Assembly (NCBI GenBank): GCA_030762175.1
Contig: CM060842.1
Coordinates: forward strand, 70,581,001-70,645,000
Reading direction: 5' to 3'
DNA length: 64,000 nt
DNA from: Metallyticus violacea
Lineage: Eukaryota > Arthropoda > Insecta > Mantodea > Metallyticidae
Made by a program: the position numbers and the translations under genes. The notes beneath the pieces are model-generated. The model made no database searches, had not been told where the DNA came from, and saw only the letters and a program-made list of their open reading frames with translations. Shown piece after piece: positions 34,131 through 47,159 of this stretch (its first letter is position 1; every line of letters begins with the position of its first letter).

Positions 34131-36875
34131 TGTAGATCGCTCACAATACTGTTGTAAAGTGTGATGCTCTACCAAAATAAGATATTACTGCACAAAATCT
34201 CGTCAAAGAGTCAATCAGTTGTTTCAAAAGCTATTTGCAGAATTTTGAAACTTTGGATAGCTTTTGAGTAGACCTTATATATGTAAGATAAATTGCTTAG
34301 GATTGGGACTCAGGATCTACATTTTTCTTAAAAAAAACTTTTTATTAGTATAAGGCTTTAAAATTATAGTGTACAGTAAGCAAACAACTGCAAACTTTAA
34401 AAATAGTATATATTTTACCACAGATAAAAATTACAGTACTGAAGTATCACGTAACATATTCTCTATGATACATATACATTAGAGTGTAGATGACACAGCA
34501 CAGCCATAGACCTTTTAGGATAATGAAAGTGATGCTAAAGTTATGCATGTTGGCTGAATGGGTGTTAGGAGCTTTTAATTGTGTGATATTTCAGAACACC
34601 ATGCCAATATGACTTTACTACAGCAACTCACACAAACACAAAAATATAATCGTTAATAAGACTAAAAAGACAGGAACAGTATTAAAATACATTTAGTAAA
34701 TATTAAAAAAAAATGTAATACTATTTCTATGACATACAAAAATGCTAAACTGTAGCTAAATCATCAAGCATGACATTTTCCACATAGTGAGGCAACTTAA
34801 CACACTGCAGGACATCCATGTTATCTTTGTTGGCAGAGCCTATTACCAAATGGTCTCATTGTATATTAACAAAAGCCATTTTGGTTTAGTTTTGACAAAG
34901 TTCTGAATCAAGCAGTCCTGTTCATTCCCATTTGAGTAAGGAAAATTCTAAAGCTTGTATTCTTTCATAAGAGAAGTAAAGTTGTGGATGCAGTATGACT
35001 TAAATTTACATTTTAAATTGGGGAAATGTACTACCAATTACCAAATATAATTTCTCAAATAAAATATATAAATTTCTGTGATTGAAAGCATAACAAAGTA
35101 AAAACAGAAATTAGAATTAAGTACATAACATGCTGGAGGAGATTGCCTCAAATATAAGTTAACATGCTCTTACATGCTCTTTTGGTCAAATTGGTTAGCC
35201 AGTTTCTCCTGGCCAACAAAGGGACCAATAAAAGAGCAAAATGCCTCAATCCCTTTCCAAACTTATTCTTAGTGACATTAAAAAAACAAAGAATTTGACA
35301 GCCTTTCATAATTTAAATTGGTTGCTTTCTCATAAATGCTGAGAATGCATAAAGTAGTAAGCAATATACAATGAACAAACGAGAACCATTATCAATACCT
35401 TTATCAAAATATGTTTATATTGCATATAGGTATATAAGTCATTGTAAATCATCTTTGCATATGAGGTCCTATCATGCTATCTGCATAATAAATACCAGCC
35501 ACTAATACTGTCCTGTGTTAGGAAAGTGCCCAAGATTTTTTATAAATGATGCACATTACCATCAATTTTTCCTCAATAGATGCCATTGTTGAACTGTGAT
35601 TGCAAAAATGAAAGGAACCCACATATTTTGCAATTTATGGAAATTATGAGACTGTACTTCCATTGTTTTAAGACTCCAAAAGGTAAGGTTTTGTTGATAC
35701 TTGTTAATTGTTCATACTACGAAGATGTGGTAAACACTTTTATCGTAATTTTATCTACTTAAATTATTATCCAATAACTATTATTTTATTTTATAACAAA
35801 TAACTTTTGGGGGAAGAAATCTTTTATGCACAAATTTGTGAGTTCTTTATGCTGTTAAAAATCACTTTAAGTAATATTTATTGGAGATATTCATGTGTTA
35901 CACAAATATTCAACTTGGTATATATATATTTTAGAAGTAAAGATTCTGAAACATTCTGTTGTTCAAGTCAATTCACTAACAGTAGAATAATCTAAATGTC
36001 TATCCATGTGAAAATGTCTATGCTCTTTAAATAAGCAGTTGCTTTCACATCTTATTGTTTATATGTACAAACATATTGAAACATAATTTATTTCAATTAA
36101 AACATATGACACAACTGACTAGGCATATCTAGGCACCTTATTTATTTAATCAAGAGATTATATTACTGTATAATTAAAGATAAATAACTTTTGTACAATA
36201 CATTACCATAAACAAAGCAAATTAAAAAAAAAATTAGCGATACATACTACTTTTGGTTTGTATGCCTGAAACAAACCATTGCAGCTACAAAAACTTGCTG
36301 CTTTCTGTCAAGATATTGCTATTTGTTCCACAGCAGTTTAAGGTTTGAGAGTTTGTATCAGTGCACTGATTGGCATTAACCAATATTAAACATTTATATT
36401 TTGTTCTATAATGGAATAATTTTTGACATGGTTATCATAATTTTAATGTTTATAGTCTTACAGTCTATTTCAAACCATGTAACTAAATGTAGTGTATGAT
36501 TCAACCAAGACTATTATCACAGAATTAGTACAATAGTAAAGCTTTAGACTTTGGACCCAGACAAGCCTTACACAAGACTATAGTTATTGACGCACAACTT
36601 TCCTATAGCCAACATATATGCATGCATACATGTGTATGTTTCTCTATTTCTCTTTCTTTGAGAATTAGTGCATTATAAACAAAGAAAGATGGTTCATTTT
36701 ATGCTCTTCATTCCACAAAATGTTTTCATCTTCAAATAGAGTAGAGATTAAGATAAAATAAGGCATAACATAGTATGCATAATTATTTAAATTGCACTTA
36801 GGAAGCTACAGAAATGGAATAGTAATATATATTTTTTCATCCGAAAAATACAAAAAAAAATTATGAATTTTTATG
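34131..36875. other. No assignable feature
   Basis: About 2.7 kb of AT-rich DNA. Short frames (35580-35762, 35807-35995) have no motif. Confidence 0.5.
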
Positions 36876-36879
36876 TTCC

Positions 36880-37080
36880 AACAACAGTGGATGAGCTCAG
36901 TAAGTTCCTATTCAAACCATCAATCAGAGACCACCACTGAAGTACCTTGGGATCCAGCTACCACATCGAGTAGCTGGTCAACAGCTGATGATGGAAGCAA
37001 TTGCTTCTGAAACATATCCTAATGTTGTATAAGTAAGTGGAATTAGTGTGAACATATTTCATACATTCTAATAGGATATA
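36880..37080 (+). mobile_element. PLE-1 family 3' end fragment
   Basis: TGGATGAGCTCAGTAAGTTCC (36891 on) matches the same point of the PLE-1 copy, which has TGGATGAACTCAGCAAGTTCC on its minus strand at about 14610. A hammerhead core follows, then GTAAGTGGAATTAGTGTGAA, matching the arms of FB-3 and FB-7. Confidence 0.65.
36983..37018 (+). ncRNA. Hammerhead ribozyme core in the PLE fragment
   Basis: CTGATGA (36985-36991), stem II GAAGCAATTGCTTC (a perfect palindrome) and GAAAC (37009-37013), followed by ATATCC. Outside the core CAACA (before) can pair with TGTTG (after) as part of stem I. The G of the usual GUH cleavage triplet is missing, so cleavage may be lost. Confidence 0.55.
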
Positions 37081-38675
37081 GTGTGCATATTTCAAGATAA
37101 AAGAAAATGTGATAAAATAAATACAATAAAAGAAGCAAAGATTACTAATTGAAAAAATTTAGTATGACTTTGTCTTCTGGCTGGAAAATTCTAAAAATCT
37201 CTTCAGTTTCTCTAAAGAAATGAGTGTTTCAAATGATCCATGCCTTGGTCCACAGAGTTAAAGAAGCCATAACATTTTAAATTATTGTAAACTAAATATT
37301 ATATACAGTGAGAGCAATCTAAATATGTATAATGGAGAAATAGATGCCTAACTCATCTTTTCACAGATCTTCAAGAAATCTAATTTCAGAAAATAATCAG
37401 TATTGGAGCTGAAAAAGAAAACTATCTTATTTATCTCTTTGATGTTGAGAGTTATTGTAGGGAAGAGCAGAGGAATTGCCCCCTGCCTTGTGAAGAAATG
37501 GTCAATGCCAAAAAATATGTGAAAACAATTTTGTAGCTCTTTGCAATTCCCTCCAGTGGTAAAAAGGTAGCCAAATTAATTTGGTTTATATTCCAATGAA
37601 TGAAGGGTACAATTTAAAAATTCACTTCAAGTCTGAGGTACCAGAGGATGGCTCCTATCTTTTACTGTGGATAATCATGAGCAATATATGGCATATGTTT
37701 GCCAATATCAACATAGGTTAAGAGAGCATCCTTTTTGCAATCTTTTTATATTCTGCTCTATTTCTGCAATCTCCAATTTCAGTTACTCAAACTCATAATA
37801 CAAGGATGGATATGAATTTCCCTTTAAGGTATTAATCCTACTGTACCACAGTTTGCATGTATTAATAGTTTATGGCACGTTCTCAAAGGTTATAGTCATA
37901 ATAGTTCCAAGTTTTGGGTGGAAAGATCTCAACAAGCTTTGGAAATCTCACCCATTTGCTGTTTCAGTATACAAAAGAGTTTTTTTTTTGTAAGACTCCG
38001 TGATATTTTGCAACATCAGTGTCATTATTGGGTACTATTGATCACACTTACATTTGTAATAGTTCCGAAGCTGACTTAATTGATCATACATAATAAGTGA
38101 TTTGATTGAAAATTATTTGCCATAATTATAAGCTTTTTCACATCATCCTCCAGTTTAAAACATAGCAACAATTTTCATTTGAAGTCTTAGTTTTGTCAAC
38201 TATTATGTTAAGTTTGTCAAAGGTTCTTCTTGGTTCTGGAAGTAGCTTCCTCCTTAGATATCACCTAGCTCTTGTCTTTGTCGATTGAATAATGGCTTTA
38301 TTGGACAATAATTGCAACTCTAGAAGATATTAGTTCTTACGATATCCCAGCCTGTATCTTTATACCAGGACTCTTTCCAAAATCAGCAGGGTGGTTACAA
38401 TGCTCAGACAGGTCTTAGATATGTGCATTTTCCCATAAAATGCTTACCAATACCATTGTAATTTGTTCTATCTTGTGTACCTAGGTCCTTCGTATATAAG
38501 TTTGTCGTTTGCTCTTTTAGGTCTTATATGTTGGATTTGCTCCATCATGGATTTATATTTTATTTTAGTTCCCAATAAGCTGCAGATTTTAATAACTATT
38601 TTATTTAGTTTTCAACAAGCTACAGGTTGTATTACTTTTTATGTTAGTTAATCATGGAAATGTTTTACGTTTAAC
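37081..38675. other. No assignable feature
   Basis: AT-rich sequence. I translated both strands across 37380-38400 and found no recognisable protein family. Confidence 0.45.
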
Positions 38676-38687
38676 AAAATATTTAGA

Positions 38688-38903
38688 CTCAATTAAATGT
38701 ACTTACGAAGCTGTTGACAATGGAGTGGTATATATATAACCAATGTACTAAAATATGTTCACCTCCATTCACTTACATAAAAATTGGACATATGTTTCGG
38801 GAATGATCCCTCCTATCTTCAGCCTGTAGACTCCCGAAACATATGTCCAATTTTTATGTAAGTGAATGGAGTTATGTGAACAAATTTTAGTACATTGGTT
38901 ATA
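38688..38903 (+). mobile_element. PLE fold-back insertion FB-3 (216 bp)
   Basis: It is flanked by a 12 bp direct repeat, AAAATATTTAGA (38676-38687 and 38904-38915). The leader on the left contains GTACTTACGAAGCTGTTGAC and is shared with FB-7. Arms (about 38736-38821 and 38825-38903) meet almost without a loop; the inner turn has lost one hammerhead box. Confidence 0.92.
38786..38823 (-). ncRNA. Hammerhead ribozyme core in FB-3
   Basis: On the minus strand CTGAAGA is followed by an imperfect stem II and by GAAAC-ATAT-GTC. GTC is the favoured hammerhead cleavage triplet. Stem III (ACATATGT) is self-complementary. Confidence 0.55.
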
Positions 38904-38915
38904 AAAATATTTAGA

Positions 38916-41800
38916 AATGAATTTTTATTGCTGGCAAATTTTTCCTGTGACCAACATTAATATACTCAAGCAAAATGCAAATATGTGACATATTGCCCCT
39001 GTTTCCAATTGTTTGTAACAAATTGCTCATTTAAAATACATTCTTAAAAACCTCAAAATTAAAATACATATTGAGAAGACATGCCTCCTTTAAAGGGGAT
39101 GTTGTGCATGATGCCAAAATTGCCTTGAAAATTACTTACAGTTTCACGATTTGCTTACTTCTTAAAATATGTATATTAATAATTTACTAGCAAATTTGTT
39201 GGCATTTCATATTACTGCCATACAAAAATGTGTTAGCGCTGTGTACAATAGCTGGATTACTCAATACTTTAACAGTTTTTCTTTTATTTCTAACTTCGTG
39301 ACAGAAAACCTACTTTCGGCACATAGGAATGATGCAAAAGCAGTTTGTGAGTTTGCTGTTATAAGTTTTTTATCAACAAAAATATTTGTTCTTTTTACAC
39401 ATTTAAAAATTAACAACATTATTCTATTGCCTGAAACTGCTGAACTTCTTCGGTGTATCCATAAATCTTCTAAATGGGAAACTTTTACTTAATTGACAGT
39501 TCAACAAAATTTCAAAATCTCTTGTGCTAAAAAAGTGAATGTATAACTACACAACTAAATATTGAATTAGAAACATGTAGTGCAAGTTATTCCAAGCACA
39601 ATATAAGATTTCAAAATTATAAAGTTTTATTAAACTGCTGAGGAATATGCCAGATATTAAACTAATTATGAATTAATGCATTATAAAAGTAAATAAAAGT
39701 CTCAGATACGCTGAAGCATTTTATATCTAAAAATGACTCTATGAAAACAAATGTTTAAAAAATAAATATATAGATACAGAGCTTTCACATAAAAACAATT
39801 CTGCAATCATGGTGCCATATTTTGAATCCCATCACCTGTGAGTAGCACTCCCCACTCTTTTCCCTATAAGCAAAATGGTTTTTATATGAAAATACTGTAC
39901 ACAGATTTCCTATTTGAAAATAGCCTGTTACTGTTAACTTAAAGAAACCCACTGATGAAATCTGAAAAAAAATCTCACATTTTGTTCTTTAAGTATTAAT
40001 TCAAGTAGGACTCATCATATGAAGCAAAGTATTGAAGAGGGAGCAGGAGGGTTCTAAGGTGAACTAAAAGAATTTTAATCTGATAATAGATGCAGAAGCA
40101 AACTATTTATGTTATGTGATTTTCAGATTGGTTTTTCTCTCAAATTATTTTCTTTGGATTTTGCTAATGTTTAAATGTTTTACATTTCTTTCAAAATTTC
40201 ACCAGCTCCAGGAAAACTTATATGAAATTTGGGTTCTACCTGTTGTCTTAATAATATTAATTTTTAAAATTTGTATTTAAAAAAAAAAGTAGAAAAATTT
40301 TGAATTCTTTATTTCTCAAAAAAATGTGATTTTTTTTATATTGTACATATTAGAGGAAGCATTTAAATTATGATATTTTCAACATATTTGAGTCATTTAT
40401 ATAAATATCTAATTGATAAAAATTAATAATATAACCTAATTAAATTATAAAAGTGAAATTTGACAGGATTACTATTTTATACTGGTTAAAATTTTAGCTT
40501 AATAGGTAATAATCTGTATATTTTTGGAATTTCACCTAAGGGTTTCCTTAGCAATCAGTGTTTAATGTAATATTACAATTTCTTTTTACAAAGCTGAATT
40601 TATTCAACTGCAAAAATATGATGCATTTGATCTTAGAGCCACTTCATTTCAAAAACTGTTTTATTTACATACATGTCGCCAGTTTTTAAAATAAGGCTTA
40701 TAATATTCATTCTTTTTTATGACAATAACTCCAAGCAGTATTTTTCACATGACCTGCAAACTATTCAGAAAATAAAATAATTAGCACTGGTAAACAAATT
40801 ATCAGCATAACTTGCAATACCATTTGATTTGGGAAAATAGATTTCAAGTAAGTGTATGTACTATTAAATCTGATTCATTTCTTTAATTCAAGAGCTCAAG
40901 AAATTGGAATATTAAAAATTAACTTTGGCTAAGGCACAAAATTAAATTTTTCTCTTATTAATCCAAAATAATTTGTCCATTATAATTAGTGTTCCATTGC
41001 ATTTGTTATATAACTTCAAAATATTTGTGTTTGCAGTCACTGGTGCATAAATTAGCAGTGCTAATTATTTTTTATGAGCTACAACGCTCTCAGTTTAAGT
41101 CCTTACATATTCTATGAATGCATTAAAAGTTAATTTTACACACAAATTAAAACCACAGAATTACAATTAAAACAGTATTACATAACACCTTTGGTCTTTA
41201 TTGTTGACAATGTTCGTTATTTCATCTAAAATGTAAAAATCATGGTAATTTATATGAAATTACTTGGTAACATTAGAAAAGTTATACAATATTCCATTGC
41301 ACTGTTACAAACTTTGGTTTTATGTTAGTTAACATCACAATCAGTTAGTATGCTGAAAGTACTGCATTTCACTCCAAAATCATATCACAAATAATGCTTA
41401 GCATATGGAGAAAAGAACAAGAAAAGAATAAAAAAATGTCACATTTTCTATAAGCTTAAAAAATATAAAGCACCCAAATTAAAACTTCAAAATAAATAAA
41501 ACAAGCACAATTAGGTAACATGTTCATTATTAAATGCAATAACATTATTTTTATGATCATTAAATTTTGGTATCCATTAAAAGCCTTCTGAAATAGGCCT
41601 ATTTACTTTTACATCATAATTGAGGTTGTTATTAATTGTACATGTATGATAAGAAATGTCACATTTCTTATCTGTGAATACATTATGTTAAGATTTCAAC
41701 ACCATTCTTACTCCTATTTTGAAAAATTTCACCAGAAAAATATAATTTTTTATGGTGTTTCTATACTTAATATTACCATTCCCAGTACAGCATGAAATTT
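38916..41800. other. No assignable feature
   Basis: About 2.9 kb of AT-rich, apparently unique DNA. The 107-codon frame at 39169-39492 has no motif and ordinary AT-rich composition. Confidence 0.5.
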
Positions 41801-41803
41801 ATA

Positions 41804-41924
41804 CAGTAGAACCTCGATTATCCATCCTAATGAAGATGAATAAATAAGTGGTTAATCGAAAAAGACTATAATCCATATAATTAATTTTTTTCACCTTAAC
41901 TTTACATTTGTTTAAAGTAATCAA

Positions 41925-41964
<40 letters not shown>

Positions 41965-42764
41965 TCCATTATAACTCTATAAATTAAAACAAAGTTATCC
42001 AAGAAAAAGGTGCCGTCTTCCTGCTCCAAAATTTACATGAGGCTCTCTGCTAAGTTAATAATGACCCATACAATTGAATTGCAACACTGATAACAAATTC
42101 ATTAGCTAAGTTAACCACCATTATCAAACCTTTCAACTTTTGTTTCTATATCCAGAACTTTGCATTTTCTTTTACCTGATTGGTAAAGACATTGTACGGC
42201 CAAGGGTGGCTAAGGTCATTAAGACATGGACTTGTGGAGATTTGGAGTTCAATTCCTGCCAGAACCATCCTCCTAGATTAATGTCCCCCCCCCCCCCCCA
42301 GGTTTTCCTCAGTACTCATAAAATGGCAAATGCTGGAGAGGTACCCTAAATTTAGACCTGAATGTTTCCTTCCTGTTTTAAAAAAAAAAGTTTCACAATG
42401 TATCATTTCTTCTTACTTATCATGAGCATCTATTGCTTGTGATGCTTCAACAGTAAAAACAAGCATCAACACTATTAAAAAAAAAAAAAAAAAAAAAAGG
42501 CACCATGGGGCAAAGTTTCATAACTTTGTGAAACACTGTCTTATAGGCTTCAAGATTACTGTACTATGAATGACCTAAAAGTTAAAAGAAGGAGTAATTG
42601 TACGTGCTTTCCTAGTTAATCATTATGCAGCAGCCTCAAACAAGATTACAGATTGCATTTTAGAGTGGTTTTCACAATTAATTATGGAAAAATTTAATGA
42701 GCAGGAAGTTGTCTGATAATCTAATGATCTGTTAATTGAGAGGCAGATAATCAAGGTTCTACTG
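41804..42764. mobile_element. pogo/Tigger-like non-autonomous element
   Basis: The left end CAGTAGAACCTCGATTATCC (41804 on) is inverted at the right end as GATAATCAAGGTTCTACTG (to 42764). Both are flanked by TA (41802-41803, 42765-42766). The CAGTAGAACCTCGAT terminus and TA duplication are typical of pogo/Tigger elements. No transposase is visible inside. It carries a T run (about 41931-41961) and a nested SINE-B. Confidence 0.85.
42195..42498 (+). mobile_element. SINE-B copy nested in the pogo-like element
   Basis: Head GGCCAAGGGTGGCTAAGGTC, box B GAGTTCAATTCCTGCC, ACCATCCTCC, a C run (42283-42299), GGTTTTCCTCAGT and a GTGATGCTTCA region, ending in an A tail (42477-42498). It aligns with the copies at 20490 and 27406. 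Duplicated target sites were not evident. Confidence 0.88.
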
Positions 42765-43349
42765 TATTTTCCTCAACAGTGATATTCAATTTAGAGTATG
42801 TAGAAATCTAATGCAGTGCACTCTTTCAAATCTACTCACCAGTTTACCCTTTATCATAGCTGCTTTAAGTAAGCAATACCATAAAGATGCAGAAAAGCTA
42901 AGTTTGTCCAAGCTCTGTTATGGGCTGACTACATGACAGGAGTGTAAATAAAGAGCACCAAATTTAGTTGCAATAAAATTATTAAGCTACTGGTTAGCAG
43001 CTTCTGATAAAGGTTTCCAATATAAAATCAAATATTCAGGTATTATTGCATTATAAAAAGATTCTTTTTGATAATACAACTATCTATTCTCATGAGTTTT
43101 CTAAATTTATTCCATAACTGAAAGCAGCAAGACAGTACATTAGTGGTAATTTTAACAAAATGTTGACTTATTCAACAGAATTATATTTTAAAGATAAGTA
43201 TTCACCAAAAGCATCTTTAAGGTGAATTAAGGTGAACGATTCTGAAAAACTTGTCAAAATAATATAACTTTTCATTTTAATTGATATCATTGTATGATTC
43301 AGTTGAACTACACACTCTTAAAGCTTCACTTACTTTTCATAAATGTATG

Positions 43350-43388
43350 GAACCGGTTTCGAGAACATTTTGTTCCCATCTTCAGCCA
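43350..43388 (-). ncRNA. Hammerhead ribozyme core, FB-4 left arm
   Basis: Minus strand: CTGAAGA (43385-43379), stem II GGGAACA/TGTTCTC (seven pairs, one G-T), GAAA, then CCGG and TT. Stem III ACCGGT is self-complementary, which favours a dimeric form. TGG and CCA flank the core as the start of stem I. Confidence 0.65.
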
Positions 43389-43480
43389 GGCACAGTTAAA
43401 CACAGTTTATCACACCGCCACCAGAGCAGAATATACATTTCCACAGCTCAACGAATGATCCGACAGTTGAACTTTAGCCT

Positions 43481-43519
43481 GGCTGAAGATGGGAACAAAA
43501 TGTTCTCGAAACCGGTTCC
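43481..43519 (+). ncRNA. Hammerhead ribozyme core, FB-4 right arm
   Basis: Plus-strand twin of the left-arm core: CTGAAGA (43483-43489), the same stem II, then GAAACCGGTTCCA. Confidence 0.65.
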
Positions 43520-43953
43520 ATACATTTATGAAAAGTAAGTGAAGCTTTAAGAGTGTGTAGTTCAACTGAATCATACAATGATATCAATTAATATGATTGG
43601 CTTCACTGTGCAAGTTCCAATTTACATTTAAGTAATAACTTTTCATGTTTGCTAAATGTTAATTAAATAAATGTAATTAACTAAATGCACAGCAATTATG
43701 CATTTGGTACTGCTTGGACTGTAATACAGATTACAAACAGGAAGAAAATGTTATAAATGTCAAATAATATAGACATTTAATTATGGTATTAAACTCTTTT
43801 ATTTCAATACCACCAGGTTATAATTTACTTAAAAATTCTGAAAGTATAAAGGGACATTAAGATAAACAAGCATAAAAGCTGAATATCTCTGTTCTAGAAT
43901 GATAAATACGATTCTGGAATCTGGTACATAAAGAGTGAAGAAATGTATATGTG

Positions 43954-43990
43954 TGTGTATGTGTATATATATGCACACACACATGTATAT
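43954..43990. repeat. Compound (GT/AT)n microsatellite
   Basis: GTGTGTATGTGTATATATAT followed by ACACACACAT; it can fold on itself. Confidence 0.8.
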
Positions 43991-44504
43991 ATTATAAGCC
44001 ATTATAAAATTTTATATGGTGTTTGCAGGCTATATAATGTTAAAAAATCACTTTGAACACAATAAGTTTCTATAGGAAACATTCTCCATTTTCTTTCCTC
44101 AAATGTCAGTCCTTAATTAATAAATGTTTAATACATCAACTAAAATTGTTTTGGTCAGCTTTTTAATTCCATCATGTACTTCATCCATTATCTGGGCTAA
44201 TATAAAAATAATAATGTATCTTCTGTAGTATGTTCTATTTTAAATGAAAACCGGCTGGAAAAGAATGATCCCATTTTAAAGAGAGAATACAATTTAACTA
44301 TGCAGGCTGATGAGTGCAGCAAGAGAAACTGCCACATAATATTGCACACTTTTGCATTAAATAATGTATGCTTATCAGTTTAAGTGAAATGAATTGCAAT
44401 AATGAACAGTTAGGTTCTTTTCTGCTATGGTGCTAGATTGAAGATATATGAATTTGCCATGGGCTACTTTCATGTGTGATGTTGTAGCAGTAATATAAGT
44501 TTTA

Positions 44505-44895
44505 TATATCAAGGCTCTTTTGCTTTTTCATTTGGGCTCTACCTCTTAGATATTTGATCCCTTAGGTTACATTTAAACCAGGCAAACTTCTTTACAACAA
44601 GAAGCTCCAATAAGTGGCAAGATTTAGCCTTAGAAAGCAAGCAAGTATTAGTGTTAGTTATAGCACTGACATTACAAATGTGCATGCTCTTTAATATATC
44701 TTAAAAATTCACTACTAAGTGCAAGTAATCTCCTATCTATAGTAGTACTGCTGTCCATGATATATATATAATGGATGATTTGGGTAAGTGTACGTTTTGT
44801 TTGGCACCATAACAGAAAGGTACCAACAATAATAGCATGATCCTTTGTTACATTTAAGTGTTGCAGTGACCTAAAGACTTTGTCAGAAAAAATCT
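44505..44895 (+). repeat. Dispersed repeat R1, copy 1
   Basis: It shares with 57560-57900 (same strand) TTTTCATnTGGGCT, TTAGAAAGCAAGCAAGTATT (other copy: TTAGGAAGTGAACAAGCATT), TTAGTTATAGCA, AATGTGCAT and, further on, a TTAGATAAGTGNAC-like block. Similarity is patchy, about three quarters in the best parts. No coding or terminal repeat is seen, so class is unknown. Confidence 0.6.
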
Positions 44896-45849
44896 ATTAT
44901 TTCCAATCTCCTGGTGCAAACAAAATAGCTATTTATGGATGCTGATAGCATCTTATGGATAAATTAGACTTTCCAGTCAAAACATACTATTTCAAGCAGT
45001 TATTAAAGATATTATTATGACTAAAGAATGCTGAATTACTGCCATTGATGGATTTACTCTTTTAGACATATGTGCCATAAAGGCAAATTTTTTATCACAT
45101 TAAAATACACACAATGTAATTTATTTCTTCAGCTGTACTAAAATTTGTTACAATAATCCAACTCCTAAGTTCCAACTTGTAAATGTATATAAAATATTCA
45201 CACTTCTTTAAAATATGAATAGTGCCATTGACCATAACCGACATTTCTAAGTAACACAATTAGGAACATAAATACATGAACACAAATCTATTTCACTACA
45301 TCTTTTAAATCATTAATTACTTTGCCATTTATCATTCATTATCCAACATAAATTTGACACACTATTTTGAAAAAAAAAATCATATAACGACCTGCTTTTT
45401 CATAATTTTTGAGTTTATCAAGAAAAATAATAAATAAATAAATAATTATTTTCTGTTTAGATGTATGATAACTTTGTTTCAAATATTATAATAAAATAAT
45501 TTAATTAGAGCTATAATTATTTTTCAGCATCAAAGATTTTGACTACAAAAATATTTCTGTGAGTTATCTAAGATTTAATATTTTACTTTCATATTCAAAT
45601 TTTATTGTAACTGTAAGTATGGACCCTTAATTTTTTTTATAATACTATTTAGTAATTTCAATAATGTACACAAAAATGCTAATATAAATACTTAGTTATA
45701 CATTATCAATACTGATTGGTTCAAACTCTATTTATAAAAGGTTTAAGGCTTCATGTGAACGTTTCAGAAACTATGTTGAATTTATTTTTTGCGCAAATTA
45801 TACTCTAGCTTTTTTGATGCAATATAATAAATATACCTTTTTGCTTATT

Positions 45850-47159
45850 CTAAGTCATTACATTGTTTTTTGCTTCACAGTATTTTTCATTACAGAATTT
45901 CAGTACATCTTTATTCATGCCTTTTTTTAAAGGATATTCCTCTACATTATTTTTCATATTTGGTGGGGAAATTGTGCTTTGCTTTGAATATGAACATCTG
46001 TGAATCTTCACCTGATGTTTTTGTAACAGAAAATTGCGAGTAAAAGTTGCTAAACACTTATTACATTTGAACGGGCGCTCTCCTGTGTGTGTTAAAATGT
46101 GTCGTTTGAGATCTGTGGACCACCCAAAAGCTTTGCTGCAGAAATTACAAAGATATTTTTTTTTTGAAGGGGGAAGAGCAGATACTTTATCATCGCACCC
46201 TGCTACTATAGTAACTTTAAGTTCTGCATTTTTTTTCATTGCAAAATTTATTATCTTACCATTCTGCTGATAGCATACCCTCTTAGGAGATTGCTGTTTG
46301 CGATTGGAAGCACCTCTTAAAACCTTTACTGGTTCTTTCTTAATGCATTCAGGTTTTATATTACTTCCTATAGATTCACATTGACTTTTACCTTCATTTA
46401 ACGTAATAATACAAAAATTCATGGGATTAAATTTTTCAGACATTCCATTATAGTCATCATTAGCATTCAGTTTCCTATAATTGGTATTTGGTATAAAACT
46501 TTCTCCAGAATTATCTAGAGATGTGCTTTTGTTTCCTGAAGCGATAATATTTCCACTAGTATGTATGGATTCAGAAATCTGCTTAGAAACTAACTTTACT
46601 ATGCAGTTTTCTAATCTTTTCTGGAAATCACATTTCACAAGCTGAATGTCACCAAATGGTGCAGCACCAGATATCAAAGATTTTGACGTTGGTTGAAGTT
46701 CATTTCTTTCTTTTATAGATTGCCTTAGCTGTGCTAAAGGAATGGCACTTGGTTTCTCTTCTACTATAGAACTGTCTTCAGTGTCCAAAACTTGCTTGTT
46801 GTTTGCTAAGCATGTATTGGCATCACAATTTTCTAACAAAGAAGTGGAAGACGAGGAACTGGCATTCAGTAGTACATTGTCTTTATTACCTGCCATAAAT
46901 GCATTAATGCTTAACTGACGTAAAGAATTTCTTTTTAAAACCTTTTCCAAAATTGTTTCCGTTTTCTTTTTTTTGCTCTGTGTATTTGCTGTAGCAACAT
47001 TTTTCCATTGATCTACCAACCTAGTATGCTGCATACAACCAAATGTCACCTGATTTCTTTTGGTTTCTTGGGATACATGCTGTGCAAAATGCTGCAGAAG
47101 AGAAGATGCTGAGTCAAATTTATGCTTGCAGTCAGAACATCCTAGGAAACTCCTGTCTT
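45850..47159 (-). CDS. C2H2 zinc-finger protein, terminal coding exon
   Basis: The minus-strand acceptor TTTTCTTTCCAG precedes 47159, and the frame is open from there for 436 codons to TAA at 45850-45852. It begins phase 1 (last two bases of a codon), then DRSFLGCSDCKHKFDSASSL and LQHFAQH, a classical C-x2-C-x12-H-x3-H finger just before the GTG that would otherwise look like the start. The middle is Ser/Asn/Lys-rich with a basic patch (SKKKKTE, nuclear signal). Near the C-terminus are two adjacent fingers, YLCNFCSKAFGWSTDLKRH and KCNKCLATFTRNFLLQKH, joined by the TGERPF linker. A nuclear DNA-binding regulator is expected; I cannot assign a named orthologue. An in-frame stop lies in the intron upstream, supporting the acceptor. 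Confidence 0.92.

Larger units (their letters stand above)
43276..43634 (-). mobile_element. PLE fold-back insertion FB-4 (359 bp)
   Basis: It is flanked by a 12 bp direct repeat, ATAACTTTTCAT (43264-43275 and 43635-43646). Arms 43279-43388 and 43481-43591 are nearly identical inverted copies around a spacer of about 90 bp. The leader (GATTGGCTTCACTGTGCAAG) is on the right. Both arms have full hammerhead cores. Low divergence between the arms suggests this is among the younger insertions. Confidence 0.93.

Noticed and set aside
39169..39492. 107-codon plus-strand frame
   Set aside because: No motif, AT-driven composition, no splice or promoter context.
46034..46270. Plus-strand open frame of 78 codons
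   Set aside because: Antisense shadow of the zinc-finger coding exon; the Cys/His fingers are on the minus strand.
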